From M55B165 sp964423265 (GTDB lineage Bacteria > Actinomycetota > Humimicrobiia > Humimicrobiales > Humimicrobiaceae): a stretch of 64,000 nt of DNA. Below the pieces are notes generated by a model, which was given only the letters and a program-made list of their open reading frames with translations, was not told where the DNA came from and made no database searches. This document shows positions 42,495 through 51,074 of the stretch, piece after piece. The stretch is from NCBI GenBank assembly GCA_964423265.1, contig CAYREF010000001.1, positions 65,438 to 129,437 of the forward strand, written 5' to 3'. The position numbers and the translations under genes were made by a program. Position 1 is the stretch's first letter. Each line of letters begins with the position of its first letter.

Positions 42495-43805
42495 ATGTTA
42501 TTTCCTATTACTAAACAAGTTAAAAAAGACGGCAATTTACAAATTGGGGGCCTGAGTGCTTCCCGGCTGAAGGAAAAGTATGGCACCCCGCTGTATGTGA
42601 TGGATATTGCTACTATCAAAAAGCAGTGCAGGGATTACCTGGAAGGTTTTAGTTTTGGCGATATTGCTAGCGAGATAATTTATGCTTCAAAGGCTTTTTC
42701 CTGCAAGGCAATCTGCCAGCTTATAGAACGGGAAGGCTTAAGCATAGATGTATCTACTGGAGGGGAATTGTTTATGGCACTGGAGGCTGGTTTTCCCCCG
42801 GAAAGAATTTATTTCCACGGCAATAATAAATCAGAAGAAGAAATAAGGTATGGCCTGGAAAATAATGTGGGCTGCTTTATAGTGGATAATTTTGATGAAC
42901 TTAAGGTTTTGGGAAAGCTGGCAAGGCAGTTAGGAAAAAAGCAGGATATAATGTTAAGAATTACCCCGGGCATTAAAGCCTCTACCCATAAATATATACA
43001 GACAGGGATGATTAAGTCCAAATTCGGCTTTGGTATTCATAAGTCTGTTGCCCTGGATGCAGTTAAGGAGGCGGAAAATATTGCAAGCTTAAACTTAATA
43101 GGTTTGCATAGCCATATCGGCTCCCAAATATTTAACTTGAGCTCTTACGGGAGGCTGATTGAAGTTATGTCTAAGTTTATAAAGGAAGCGGAAAGTAAGC
43201 TGGGGGCAAGGATAAGCCACCTAAATATTGGCGGGGGCCTGGGTATACAGTATACCAAGGAGGATAAGCCTCCCACAATTTCAGATTTTTCCAAGTTTAT
43301 TTCTGAAGCGGTTAGCAAAAGCCAGAAAAAATATGGCATAGACATTGAAAAAATATATGTTGAGCCGGGGAGGTCTATAGTGGGAAATGCGGGAATAACC
43401 CTGTATGAGGTTGGAGTTATAAAGGAAATTCCCGGAATTGTAAATTATGCTGCCGTTGATGGGGGGATGTCTGATAATATAAGGGCTATATTATACCAGG
43501 CAGAATATGAGGCTTTTATTGCAGATAGGATGAATGGGGGGGGCGAACAAAAAAATTATACAGTTGTAGGCAAGCATTGTGAAAGCGGAGATGTGCTAAT
43601 TGATGATATAAAGTTGCCAATATTAGCTAAAGGTGATTTAATTGCAGTTACAGCAACCGGAGCTTATTGTTTTGCTATGGCCAGTAATTATAATGGGCAG
43701 ACTAAAAGTGCTGTGGTGGCTGTTGAAGATGGAAAAAGCTGGATATGGGTACAAAGGGAAAGCTACAAAGATTTAATAACAGGGAATAGTGGTTTGTATG
43801 AATGA
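42495..43805 (+). CDS. lysA: Diaminopimelate decarboxylase
   Basis: A 436-residue PLP enzyme of fold III. The PLP lysine is in IYASKAFSCKAI, a GLHSHIGSQI segment and GGGLGIQYT follow, and EPGRSIVGNAG and the Cys in HCESGDVL complete the active site. It makes L-lysine from meso-diaminopimelate. It lies 17 bases after argS and overlaps hom by eight bases. Confidence 0.96.
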   Translation: MLFPITKQVKKDGNLQIGGLSASRLKEKYGTPLYVMDIATIKKQCRDYLEGFSFGDIASEIIYASKAFSCKAICQLIEREGLSIDVSTGGELFMALEAGFPPERIYFHGNNKSEEEIRYGLENNVGCFIVDNFDELKVLGKLARQLGKKQDIMLRITPGIKASTHKYIQTGMIKSKFGFGIHKSVALDAVKEAENIASLNLIGLHSHIGSQIFNLSSYGRLIEVMSKFIKEAESKLGARISHLNIGGGLGIQYTKEDKPPTISDFSKFISEAVSKSQKKYGIDIEKIYVEPGRSIVGNAGITLYEVGVIKEIPGIVNYAAVDGGMSDNIRAILYQAEYEAFIADRMNGGGEQKNYTVVGKHCESGDVLIDDIKLPILAKGDLIAVTATGAYCFAMASNYNGQTKSAVVAVEDGKSWIWVQRESYKDLITGNSGLYE

Positions 43806-45108
43806 TAATGAAAATATAAATATAGGATTAATCGGCTATGGCTATATAGCCAGCGGAGTTTATTCACTTTTAGATAAGCAGAAAGACTATATAGCAAAGA
43901 AAATAAAGAAAAGGCTGAACATAACCAAGGTGGTTGAAAAAGACCTGAGCAAGGTAAAGGCTTTAAGGAAAAGGTCTGATGTCCAGGTTAGCAATAATGC
44001 TTTAGATATTATAGAGGATGAAAACATCGATATTGTGGTTGAATTGGTGGGGGGCATTGTCCCCGCCTATGATTTTGTAAGCAAGGCATTGGCCAATGGA
44101 AAATATGTGGTGACTGCCAACAAGGATCTTATTGCAAATAAGGGACAGAAGCTCTTTGGGTTGGCGGATAAAAACAATGTCGACATATTATTTGAAGCTA
44201 GCGTGTGCGGGGGTATACCTATAATTGGGCCCCTGAAGTCCTCTCTGGCATCAAATAATATAACTAAAATTGTGGGCATAGTAAATGGGACCACTAATTA
44301 TATACTGACCAGGATGGAAAGGGACAATCTTTCTTTTGAGGAAGCACTTAAAATGGCCCAGGATTTAGGCTATGCCGAAAAGGCAAATCCTTCTGCAGAT
44401 ATCGAGGGCTATGATGCTGCTTGCAAGCTGGCAATACTTTCTTCCATTGCCTTTAATTCCAGGGTGGTCCTTGAAGATGTATATAGGGAAGGAATTACCA
44501 GGATAACCAGGGATGATATAGGGAATGCAAATGAATTGGGGTATAAGATAAAGCTGCTGGCAATTGGGATAGAAGAGGATGGTCAAATTATCGTTAAGGT
44601 ACATCCTGCCCTGGTCCCCAGGGAGCATATACTGGCTTCTATTGTTGATACCTACAATGCCATTTATGTTTATGGAAATTATGTAGATCAGGTAATGAGT
44701 TATGGCCGGGGAGCAGGAGATAAGCCTACAGCCAGCTCGATTGTAGGAGATATCATAAAAATTGCCAGGAATTATAACCGGCAGGAAAAGGGCAAAATAT
44801 ATGGCTGCAGCTGTTTCGAAAAGAAGCAAATAAAGCCTACCGAAGAGGACATCAGCAAGTTTTATATACTCATGGATGTAGTGGACAAGCCTGGAGTTCT
44901 GGCAAAAATTGCACAGGTTTTTGGTGATAATTCAGTCAGTATAAAATCAATGATTCAAAAACAATCAGTAAAAGAAGACATAGCTAGGCTCATCTTCATA
45001 ACCCATGAAGTGGTAAATAAGAATTTCTACAAGGCTATTGATGAAGCGGGAAATCTTGGCGTGGTAATTAATGTGCTTAATTCTATAAGGGTTGAGGACC
45101 TGGGCTAA
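43798..45108 (+). CDS. hom: Homoserine dehydrogenase
   Basis: A 436-residue enzyme. The NAD(P) fold starts GLIGYGYIASGVY, VTANKDLIA and GIVNGTTNYILTRM mark the catalytic domain, and a C-terminal ACT domain (VVDKPGVLAKIAQVFG) suggests threonine feedback. The ATG at 43798 (overlapping the lysA stop) is preferred to the upstream GTG 43789. It reduces aspartate semialdehyde to homoserine. The YGYIASG loop differs slightly from the usual GxGxVG. Confidence 0.95.
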   Translation: MNDNENINIGLIGYGYIASGVYSLLDKQKDYIAKKIKKRLNITKVVEKDLSKVKALRKRSDVQVSNNALDIIEDENIDIVVELVGGIVPAYDFVSKALANGKYVVTANKDLIANKGQKLFGLADKNNVDILFEASVCGGIPIIGPLKSSLASNNITKIVGIVNGTTNYILTRMERDNLSFEEALKMAQDLGYAEKANPSADIEGYDAACKLAILSSIAFNSRVVLEDVYREGITRITRDDIGNANELGYKIKLLAIGIEEDGQIIVKVHPALVPREHILASIVDTYNAIYVYGNYVDQVMSYGRGAGDKPTASSIVGDIIKIARNYNRQEKGKIYGCSCFEKKQIKPTEEDISKFYILMDVVDKPGVLAKIAQVFGDNSVSIKSMIQKQSVKEDIARLIFITHEVVNKNFYKAIDEAGNLGVVINVLNSIRVEDLG

Positions 45109-46598
45109 TGGCAGTTTACTATAAAAGCACCAGGGATACATATAAAGAGAAGAGTTCATGTTTTGCCATTGTAAACGGAATTGCTGAAGATGGCGGCCTG
45201 TATGTGCCTACGGTTTTTCCAGCACTGGATAGGCCGTGGGAAGAGCTTACAGAGTTAAGCTACCAGGAGCTTGCTTTTTATGTTATGTCAAAGTTTTTGC
45301 CTGACTTTTCAGAAAAAGAATTAAGGGATGCTGCAGCTAAAGCTTATGATAATAAATTTGCAAGCACTGAAATTGCTCCCCTGGTAAAGAAAAAAAACTT
45401 TTATTTTCTGGAATTATTCCACGGGCCCACTCTTGCTTTTAAAGACATGGCATTGTCAGTTTTACCCCATTTGTTAAAAACTTCAGTAAAGAAGCTTGGA
45501 ATAGATAAAAAAATTGTCATCCTTACCGCAACCTCGGGGGATACTGGAAAGGCAGCCCTGGAAGGGTTTTCAGGAGTTGGGGGAACTGAAATACTAGTAT
45601 TTTATCCCAAAGAGGGGGTAAGTAAAATCCAGGAAAGGCAAATGGTAACCCAGGAAGGGGAAAATACCCATGTTATTGCCATTGAAGGAAATTTTGATGA
45701 TGCCCAGGACAAGGTAAAAGAAGTATTTAAAGACAGAAACTTCAGGGAAGAATTAGCAAAGCAGGGGTATATGTTTTCTTCTGCCAATTCCATAAATATT
45801 GGCAGGCTGGTTCCCCAGGTTGTCTATTATGTTTATGCTTACGGGATGCTGTTAAAACAGGGAGAAATAAGGGGAGGCGAGGAAATTAATTTTACTGTCC
45901 CCACGGGTAATTTTGGAAATATCCTTGCTGCTTATTATGCCAGGAAAATTGGGGTACCAATAGGCAAGCTTATTTGTGCTTCGAACATAAATAATGTGCT
46001 CTATGATTTTATAAATACCGGAATATATGATAGGAACAGGGATTTGGTTTTAACTTCATCCCCTTCTATGGATATATTGGTGTCCAGCAATCTGGAGAGG
46101 CTGCTGTATGATATAAGCGGCCATGATTCCTCTATGGTTAAAAATTTAATAGATAGCTTAAATAGCAGGGGAAGATATGAAATTAGCCAGAAAATGAAGG
46201 AAGGGCTTTCCTGCTTTTATGGCGGCTATTCTACCGAAGAGGATACCTTGGGGGCAATAAAGTCTGCATACTTTGATCTGGGCTACCTTATTGATACCCA
46301 TACTGCGGTAGGCTTTGACGTATACCGTAAGTACCTGGATGATACTGGCGACGGGAGGAAAAATGTGATTGTGGCTACTGCCAGTCCTTTTAAGTTTCCT
46401 GCAGCCGTGATAAAGGCTATTGGGGGAAAGGTTGAGGGCAAAGACGAAATAGCCTTAATTGACAAGCTTTCCAGGCTAACCGGGAGAGGTATCCCTGCCA
46501 GGATAGAAGGGATTGGCCAGAAGAAAGTATTGCATAGGCAGGCAATAGAAAAAGGTAGGATGAGGCAGGCTATTAAAAATATTTTAAACATCAGTTAG
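45108..46598 (+). CDS. thrC: Threonine synthase
   Basis: A 496-residue PLP enzyme of the long, E. coli/yeast-like type. The PLP lysine is in GPTLAFKDMAL, TSGDTGKAAL binds the phosphate, and TGNFGNILAAYYA is also conserved. It converts O-phosphohomoserine to threonine. ATG overlaps the hom stop by one base (TAATG), so the two are coupled. Its substrate must come from a homoserine kinase, for which the next gene is the candidate. Confidence 0.95.
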   Translation: MAVYYKSTRDTYKEKSSCFAIVNGIAEDGGLYVPTVFPALDRPWEELTELSYQELAFYVMSKFLPDFSEKELRDAAAKAYDNKFASTEIAPLVKKKNFYFLELFHGPTLAFKDMALSVLPHLLKTSVKKLGIDKKIVILTATSGDTGKAALEGFSGVGGTEILVFYPKEGVSKIQERQMVTQEGENTHVIAIEGNFDDAQDKVKEVFKDRNFREELAKQGYMFSSANSINIGRLVPQVVYYVYAYGMLLKQGEIRGGEEINFTVPTGNFGNILAAYYARKIGVPIGKLICASNINNVLYDFINTGIYDRNRDLVLTSSPSMDILVSSNLERLLYDISGHDSSMVKNLIDSLNSRGRYEISQKMKEGLSCFYGGYSTEEDTLGAIKSAYFDLGYLIDTHTAVGFDVYRKYLDDTGDGRKNVIVATASPFKFPAAVIKAIGGKVEGKDEIALIDKLSRLTGRGIPARIEGIGQKKVLHRQAIEKGRMRQAIKNILNIS

Positions 46599-46604
46599 GC
46601 ATAA

Positions 46605-47816
46605 ATGAAATACCTAGTGGTCCTTGTGGATGGAGCGGCAGATTACAAGATAAAAAGTTTAGGCAACAAAACACCCCTTCAAGTGGCAAATAAGCCCAAT
46701 ATTGATTTCCTTGCAGCCCACGGGGAAGTGGGCATGGTAAATACTATCCCTGCAGGAATGCCTGCGGGAAGTGATGTGGCAAACCTTTCTGTAATGGGAT
46801 ATGACCCTGCCAGATACCATACTGGAAGGTCTCCGCTGGAAGCTGTCAGCATGGGGCTTAAGCTGCAGCCTTCAGATGTTAGTTTTAGATGTAACCTGGT
46901 TAATTTATCCGGAGGGCGTGGCTATAGCCAGAGAGTAATGGTGGACCATAGTGCTGGCGATATTACAACAGGGGAAGCAAGGGAAATTATAAGGTCGGTT
47001 GCCAAAAAGCTTGGTAGTGGATCTATCAGCTTTTATCCCGGAGTGGGCTACAGGCATATAATGATTTGGCAAAATGGACCGGATAATTTCAGTCTTACTC
47101 CTCCCCATGACATCTTGGGAAAGAAGATATCTGGCTATTTGCCTAAAGGTGAAAATGGCAGTATTTTACACAAGTTAATGCATGAGAGCGTTGAAATATT
47201 GGAAGGGCATCCTGTAAACAAAAAAAGGAAACAGCAAGGGTTAAGGCAGGCAAATTCCATATGGATATGGGGGCAGGGAAGACTTCCCCGGCTGAAACCC
47301 TTTTATGAAAAATTTGGGATCCAGGGTTCGGTTATATCTGCGGTGGACTTAATTAAAGGCATTGGAATTTGTGCTGGGCTAAAGCCTATAGATGTTGAGG
47401 GCGCTACCGGAAATATTAATACCAATTTTTCAGGCAAAGCTGAAGCTGCCATGGAAGGGTTAAAAGAGATAGATTTTTTGTATTTACATGTGGAAGCTCC
47501 GGATGAATGCAGCCACCAGGGCGATATTGGCTGCAAAATAAGGGCGGTAGAAATTATTGACCGGGAAATCATAGGGCCAGTATTTAGGTTTTTAAAAAAT
47601 TTAGGCCATGATTTTAAAATAATGGTATTGCCGGACCACCCTACCCCAATTTCAGTGAGAACCCATAGCCGGGATCCGGTGCCTTTCTTAATTTACAGCA
47701 GCAGGGATATAAGAGATAACCCATCCAATGTTTTTGATGAATTTTATCCCCAGAAAAATGGAAAAATTGTTGAAAAAGGCTACACTTTATTAGATTATTT
47801 TTTAGATGGGTCCTGA
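46605..47816 (+). CDS. ApgM-like phosphoglycerate mutase family protein, proposed homoserine kinase
   Basis: A 403-residue member of the alkaline phosphatase superfamily. The N-terminal metal Asp is in VVLVDGAAD, the catalytic Ser region is PAGSDVANLSVMGYDP, and metal ligands are in EAPDECSHQGD and LPDHPTPISVRTHSRDP. By similarity it is an archaeal-type cofactor-independent phosphoglycerate mutase, but it lies six bases after thrC exactly where actinobacteria carry thrB. This is the context of the TIGR02535-type proposed homoserine kinases. No GHMP-type ThrB is seen in the window. The specific activity is inferred from context. Confidence 0.85.
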   Translation: MKYLVVLVDGAADYKIKSLGNKTPLQVANKPNIDFLAAHGEVGMVNTIPAGMPAGSDVANLSVMGYDPARYHTGRSPLEAVSMGLKLQPSDVSFRCNLVNLSGGRGYSQRVMVDHSAGDITTGEAREIIRSVAKKLGSGSISFYPGVGYRHIMIWQNGPDNFSLTPPHDILGKKISGYLPKGENGSILHKLMHESVEILEGHPVNKKRKQQGLRQANSIWIWGQGRLPRLKPFYEKFGIQGSVISAVDLIKGIGICAGLKPIDVEGATGNINTNFSGKAEAAMEGLKEIDFLYLHVEAPDECSHQGDIGCKIRAVEIIDREIIGPVFRFLKNLGHDFKIMVLPDHPTPISVRTHSRDPVPFLIYSSRDIRDNPSNVFDEFYPQKNGKIVEKGYTLLDYFLDGS

Positions 47817-47827
47817 TTATTTAGCTA

Positions 47828-47888
47828 AGGCAAAAGGTCTTTGCAAGTAAAATTTTATAGGCGGTTTTGCCTGTTTATGGTTTTTTTT
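47828..47888 (+). terminator. Candidate terminator after the threonine operon
   Basis: A perfect 8-bp stem AGGCAAAA (47828-47835) / TTTTGCCT (47865-47872) closes a 29-base loop and is followed eight bases later by T8 (47881-47888). It lies just after the ApgM-like gene stop and would end the argS-lysA-hom-thrC transcript. The large loop and offset T tract make it a moderate case. Confidence 0.4.
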
Positions 47889-48035
47889 AAAAATGCAGCA
47901 TATTTCTGTTTGGGGCCTGCTAAAGGGTCAAATTTAGGCCGGATCCTTCCGGATTGTTAACAAGTTTATTAACTAATATAATAATAAGTTGGTATATACA
48001 GGTAAAAAAAGTATCTAAGGTCATTTTTTATAAAG

Positions 48036-48966
48036 ATGAATATAATTGAAGCAAAAAAAATAACTAAAAGGTTTAATAGCTTTACTGCAGTTGATAATAT
48101 AAGTTTTACAGTAAAAGAAGGGGAGATTTTTGGTTTTCTCGGCCCAAACGGTGCGGGGAAAACTACCACTATAAGGGTGCTCACAGGGGTTTTATTGCCA
48201 GACAGCGGCCGCGCTATTATTGGGGGTATTGATATGGGTGAAAATCCAATTGAAGCAAAATCCAAAATTGGGGGTTATCCTGGAGATTGGCAATACCTAT
48301 CTTGACCTTTCAGCTATTCAGAATATCTTGCTAGCAGGGAAATTTTATGGAATAAAGAAAAGCGAGCTGAAGAAGAGAGCTTCGGATTTGCTAAGAAAAT
48401 TAGGGCTGTATGAAAAAAGAAGCCAGCCGGTGAAGAGTTTTTCAAAGGGCCAGAAGCAAAGGATAAGTATTGCATCTGCGATTGTGCAAAGGCCAAAAAT
48501 ACTTTTTCTAGATGAGCCCACTTCTGGTTTGGATGTGCAAAGCCAGAGACTTATAAGGGGCATAATCAAGGAAATGAATGGCATGGGAACCACAATTTTT
48601 CTTACCACCCATAATATTGAAGAAGCAAATATATTGTGTGACCAAGTCTGCATAATAAATAACGGAAGAATTGCAGCTATTGATAAGCCTGAAGCCCTAA
48701 GAAAAACTATAGAGAAAACAAAGTCTGTCCAGGTTTCTTTCAATAAGACGGTTGGAGAGGAATTTTTAAAAGAAAAAGAATTTATAAGCAAAATAGATAG
48801 ATACGGGGATAAATTGAGATTGTATACAGAAGATCCAGATAAAACAGTAAAGTTTTTAGCAGATTATGCAGAAGACAATGATTTGCAAATTCTAACCTTG
48901 GAGATACTTAAAGCAAGCCTGGAAGATGCTTTTATTGAATTTGTAAAGGAAAAGAAACATGGGTAA
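48036..48966 (+). CDS. ABC transporter ATP-binding protein (one-base frameshift)
   Basis: Two overlapping frames form one ATPase. The first encodes the start and Walker A (GPNGAGKTTTIRVLTG); the second has the ABC signature SFSKGQKQR, Walker B ILFLDEPTSGLD, the H-loop (LTTHNIEE) and a C-terminal regulatory region. The break is in the G5 run at 48271-48275: with four Gs it reads SKIGVILEIGNTYLDLS and the frame continues to 48966. It lies about 0.8 kb from an assembly gap, so a sequencing error is likely. It pairs with the overlapping downstream permease, probably as a small-molecule or lipid exporter. Confidence 0.85.
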
Positions 48967-49599
48967 AATCTTACAATCTGTTAGAAGTATATTGGTGGTT
49001 ACTGAGAAAAATATAAGGATTTACTATTCAAAGCCCCCTGTGATTATATTCGGGCTGCTTTTTCCTTTCTTTNNNNNNNNNNNNNNNNNNNNNNNNNNNN
49101 NNNNNNNNNNNNNNNNNNNNNNNNNNNNNNNNNNNNNNNNNNNNNNNNNNNNNNNNNNNNNNNNNNNNNNNNTTTTGGGATCGGCTTAAATGCTATCCTT
49201 GTAACTGTAGGCATTTTTGCCCTGGGTTATAGTGTTAATATTTTAATTTTGATTTTAGGAATAATAATTTCTGCTTTCGTGTTTTCATGCCTGGGTGTTT
49301 TTCTGGCTTCACCCTCTTCAAAAAATCCTTCAAACATAATGATGCTTTCCAGCATAATACGTTTCCCTCTTATATTTATAAGTGGCATATTTGTACCTTT
49401 GGAACAGCTGCCATTGGCTGGTAAAATCTTATCTTATTTCTCCCCCATAACTTATCTTGTAGACATTTTTAACTACAGCCTGAAAGGGGCGCATAACATT
49501 AACCTGGGAATAGATTTTCTGGCATTAATTGCTTTTGGAGCTGTATTTTTGGTCTTTGCCAATATTTTCCACAAGAAAAATTTGCTCAAGGGCTTGTAA
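48959..49599 (+). CDS. ABC-2 type permease, interrupted by an assembly gap
   Basis: The N-terminal part (KIRIYYSKPP-like start, first hydrophobic helix) precedes 100 Ns. After the gap, in a different nominal frame, come transmembrane helices, the ABC-2 signature SSIIRFPLIFISGIFVPLEQLP and LSYFSPITYLVDIFNYSLKG, and the stop at 49599. The nominal length is not a multiple of three because the gap size is arbitrary. It overlaps the ATPase gene by eight bases. The substrate is unknown. Confidence 0.8.
49073..49172. other. Assembly gap (100 N)
   Basis: Exactly 100 Ns inside the ABC-2 permease gene, a placeholder of unknown real length. Permease coding sequence lies on both sides, supporting the join. 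Confidence 0.98.
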
Positions 49600-49671
49600 T
49601 TTTTTTCTGAAGGATATCAAACTTGTTTTTTGCTAATATAGTATGTGGTAAATTAAAGGTTGGGAGAAAAT

Positions 49672-50583
49672 ATGGCAGAAAGAAAAATGAGCACTGGTAA
49701 AATAATAGGAATAATTATAGGATGCCTAGCCCTTTTATTTGTTTTTTCGGGGGGTTGTTTTGTTTTGGGTCTTCTAAGCGGGAGCTTGTCAGATACTTCC
49801 GGATACAGGCAAGGCAATATTTATGAGATAAATATAGAAGGTGTTATTACTGCTACTGAGCAAAGCGGCATTTTGGGGGGAGGCGTTACTACCCCCAAGC
49901 AAGTAATAGCTCAGCTGGATATAGCTGAAAAAAGCAATAATATAAAGGCAATACTTCTAAGGGTTAACAGTCCCGGAGGAAGCCCTGCAGCTTCCCAGGA
50001 GATATACCAGGAGCTGGGGAAGGCTGGAAAGCCAGTAGTGGTATCTGTGAGTGACACTTGTGCCTCAGGGGCATATTATATCTCATGTGCTGCAGATAGG
50101 ATAATTGCCAATCCTGCTTCATCTGTGGGAAGCATAGGAGTGATCATGCAAGTCCCAAATCTGGAAGGCTTATATGATAAACTCGGTATTGAGTACACAA
50201 CCATAAAGCAGGGAAAGTATAAGGATATAGGAAGCACAAGCAGGGAAATGACCGGGGAAGAAAAAAAGCTTTTAGAAGAACAGACAAAAAAGATATATGA
50301 ACAATTTATCTCTGATGTGGCAGAAAGCAGGGATATGAGCAAAGATAAGGTTAAGGAGCTTGCTACCGGCTGGGTCTATTTGGGTAGCGAAGCAGTTGGT
50401 TTGGGCCTGATAGATGAGCTGGGAACATACAAGGATGCCATTAATGTGGCGGCTGAGCTTGGAGGCGTAGCTGGTGAGCCAGTGGTAGTTTCTGCCAGGG
50501 GATTTTCTATTTATGATATTTTACTGCAATATTACTTGGGTGGCATATTAAGCAGGCTAAAATTATTTAATTACTTATACTAG
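49672..50583 (+). CDS. sppA: Signal peptide peptidase SppA (S49 family)
   Basis: A 303-residue membrane-anchored protease. One N-terminal transmembrane helix (about 13-35) precedes the S49 domain with NSPGGSPAAS, the nucleophile Ser in CASGAYYIS and the general-base Lys in IKQGKYKDIG, followed by the SVGSIGVIM segment. The ATG at 49672 (GGGAG upstream) is preferred over TTG 49660. It degrades signal peptides and other membrane fragments. Length fits the short bacterial SppA that works as an oligomer. Confidence 0.92.
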   Translation: MAERKMSTGKIIGIIIGCLALLFVFSGGCFVLGLLSGSLSDTSGYRQGNIYEINIEGVITATEQSGILGGGVTTPKQVIAQLDIAEKSNNIKAILLRVNSPGGSPAASQEIYQELGKAGKPVVVSVSDTCASGAYYISCAADRIIANPASSVGSIGVIMQVPNLEGLYDKLGIEYTTIKQGKYKDIGSTSREMTGEEKKLLEEQTKKIYEQFISDVAESRDMSKDKVKELATGWVYLGSEAVGLGLIDELGTYKDAINVAAELGGVAGEPVVVSARGFSIYDILLQYYLGGILSRLKLFNYLY

Positions 50584-50643
50584 GCACCAGCCCCCTTGAA
50601 AAGGGGAAATTAGTTAGTTAAAATAATAATTGCTTAACAGGCG

Positions 50644-50677
50644 GCCTATGATGGTTCACTCACGTGGACCATCAGGC
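50644..50677 (+). other. Strong hairpin of unknown role between sppA and the T-box
   Basis: GATGGTTCAC (50650-50659) pairs with GTGGACCATC (50664-50673) around a TCAC loop with one G-U pair, and outer GCCT/AGGC can extend it. No T tract follows on either strand, so it is not a standard intrinsic terminator. It may mark the 3' end of the sppA transcript or a structured RNA. Confidence 0.45.
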
Positions 50678-50794
50678 TGACAAATCGGCGGATAGTTAGA
50701 CAAATTTGTTACAATATGCTACTATTCTTATTCTAAAGAAATTTTGAAAATTTAATATTGCCATTAAAGCCTTTGAACAGGAATAGTAAGTGCT

Positions 50795-51043
50795 AAGCAG
50801 CATACAGAGAACCGCTATGGGGTGAGAATGCGGTTGCAAGGCTGGTAACTGAATGGGCCTGGGAGGTGCTTGGTTGAAATCTTTTTGAAAGTATGCTGAG
50901 ACGGTTTCCCCCGTTAACGTGGGATAGGATATCATGGGTATCTGAGAGAGAGTATAGGAGAATCTTCTCCTATAAAATAGAGTGGCACCGCGGGAATTTA
51001 CCTCTCGTCTCTATAGAATATTAGAGACTGAGAGGTTTTTTTA
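50795..51043 (+). promoter_or_regulatory. Tryptophan T-box riboswitch with terminator
   Basis: A full T-box leader. Stem I is closed by CAGCATAC (50798-50805) and GTATGCTG (50891-50898), with an AGAGA motif and a GGGGTGAGAA apical hairpin. The specifier context GAA-TGG places a Trp codon at 50854-50856. Stem III is TATAGGAGAA/TTCTCCTATA. The T-box AGAGTGGCACCGCGGG (50979-50994) has TGGC, complementary to the GCCA end expected of tRNA-Trp. A long terminator stem (51001-51034) runs into T7. Uncharged tRNA-Trp would prevent termination and turn on trpB2. Intrinsic promoter elements upstream are not clear. Confidence 0.92.
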
Positions 51044-51074
51044 TTTTTAAATATTTTAAGAAAGGAGAAAGCAA

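Noticed and set aside
47939..47952. Hairpin CCGGA-TCCT-TCCGG before the ABC genes as a terminator or riboswitch
   Set aside because: Only five base pairs, no T tract and no recognisable aptamer around it.
50874..50884. Alternative T-box specifier codons AUC or UCU after GAA near 50875
   Set aside because: The TGAAA there is the usual motif on the 3' side of stem I. The GAA-TGG at 50851-50856 is better placed, and the TGGC bulge and trpB2 gene agree with tryptophan.
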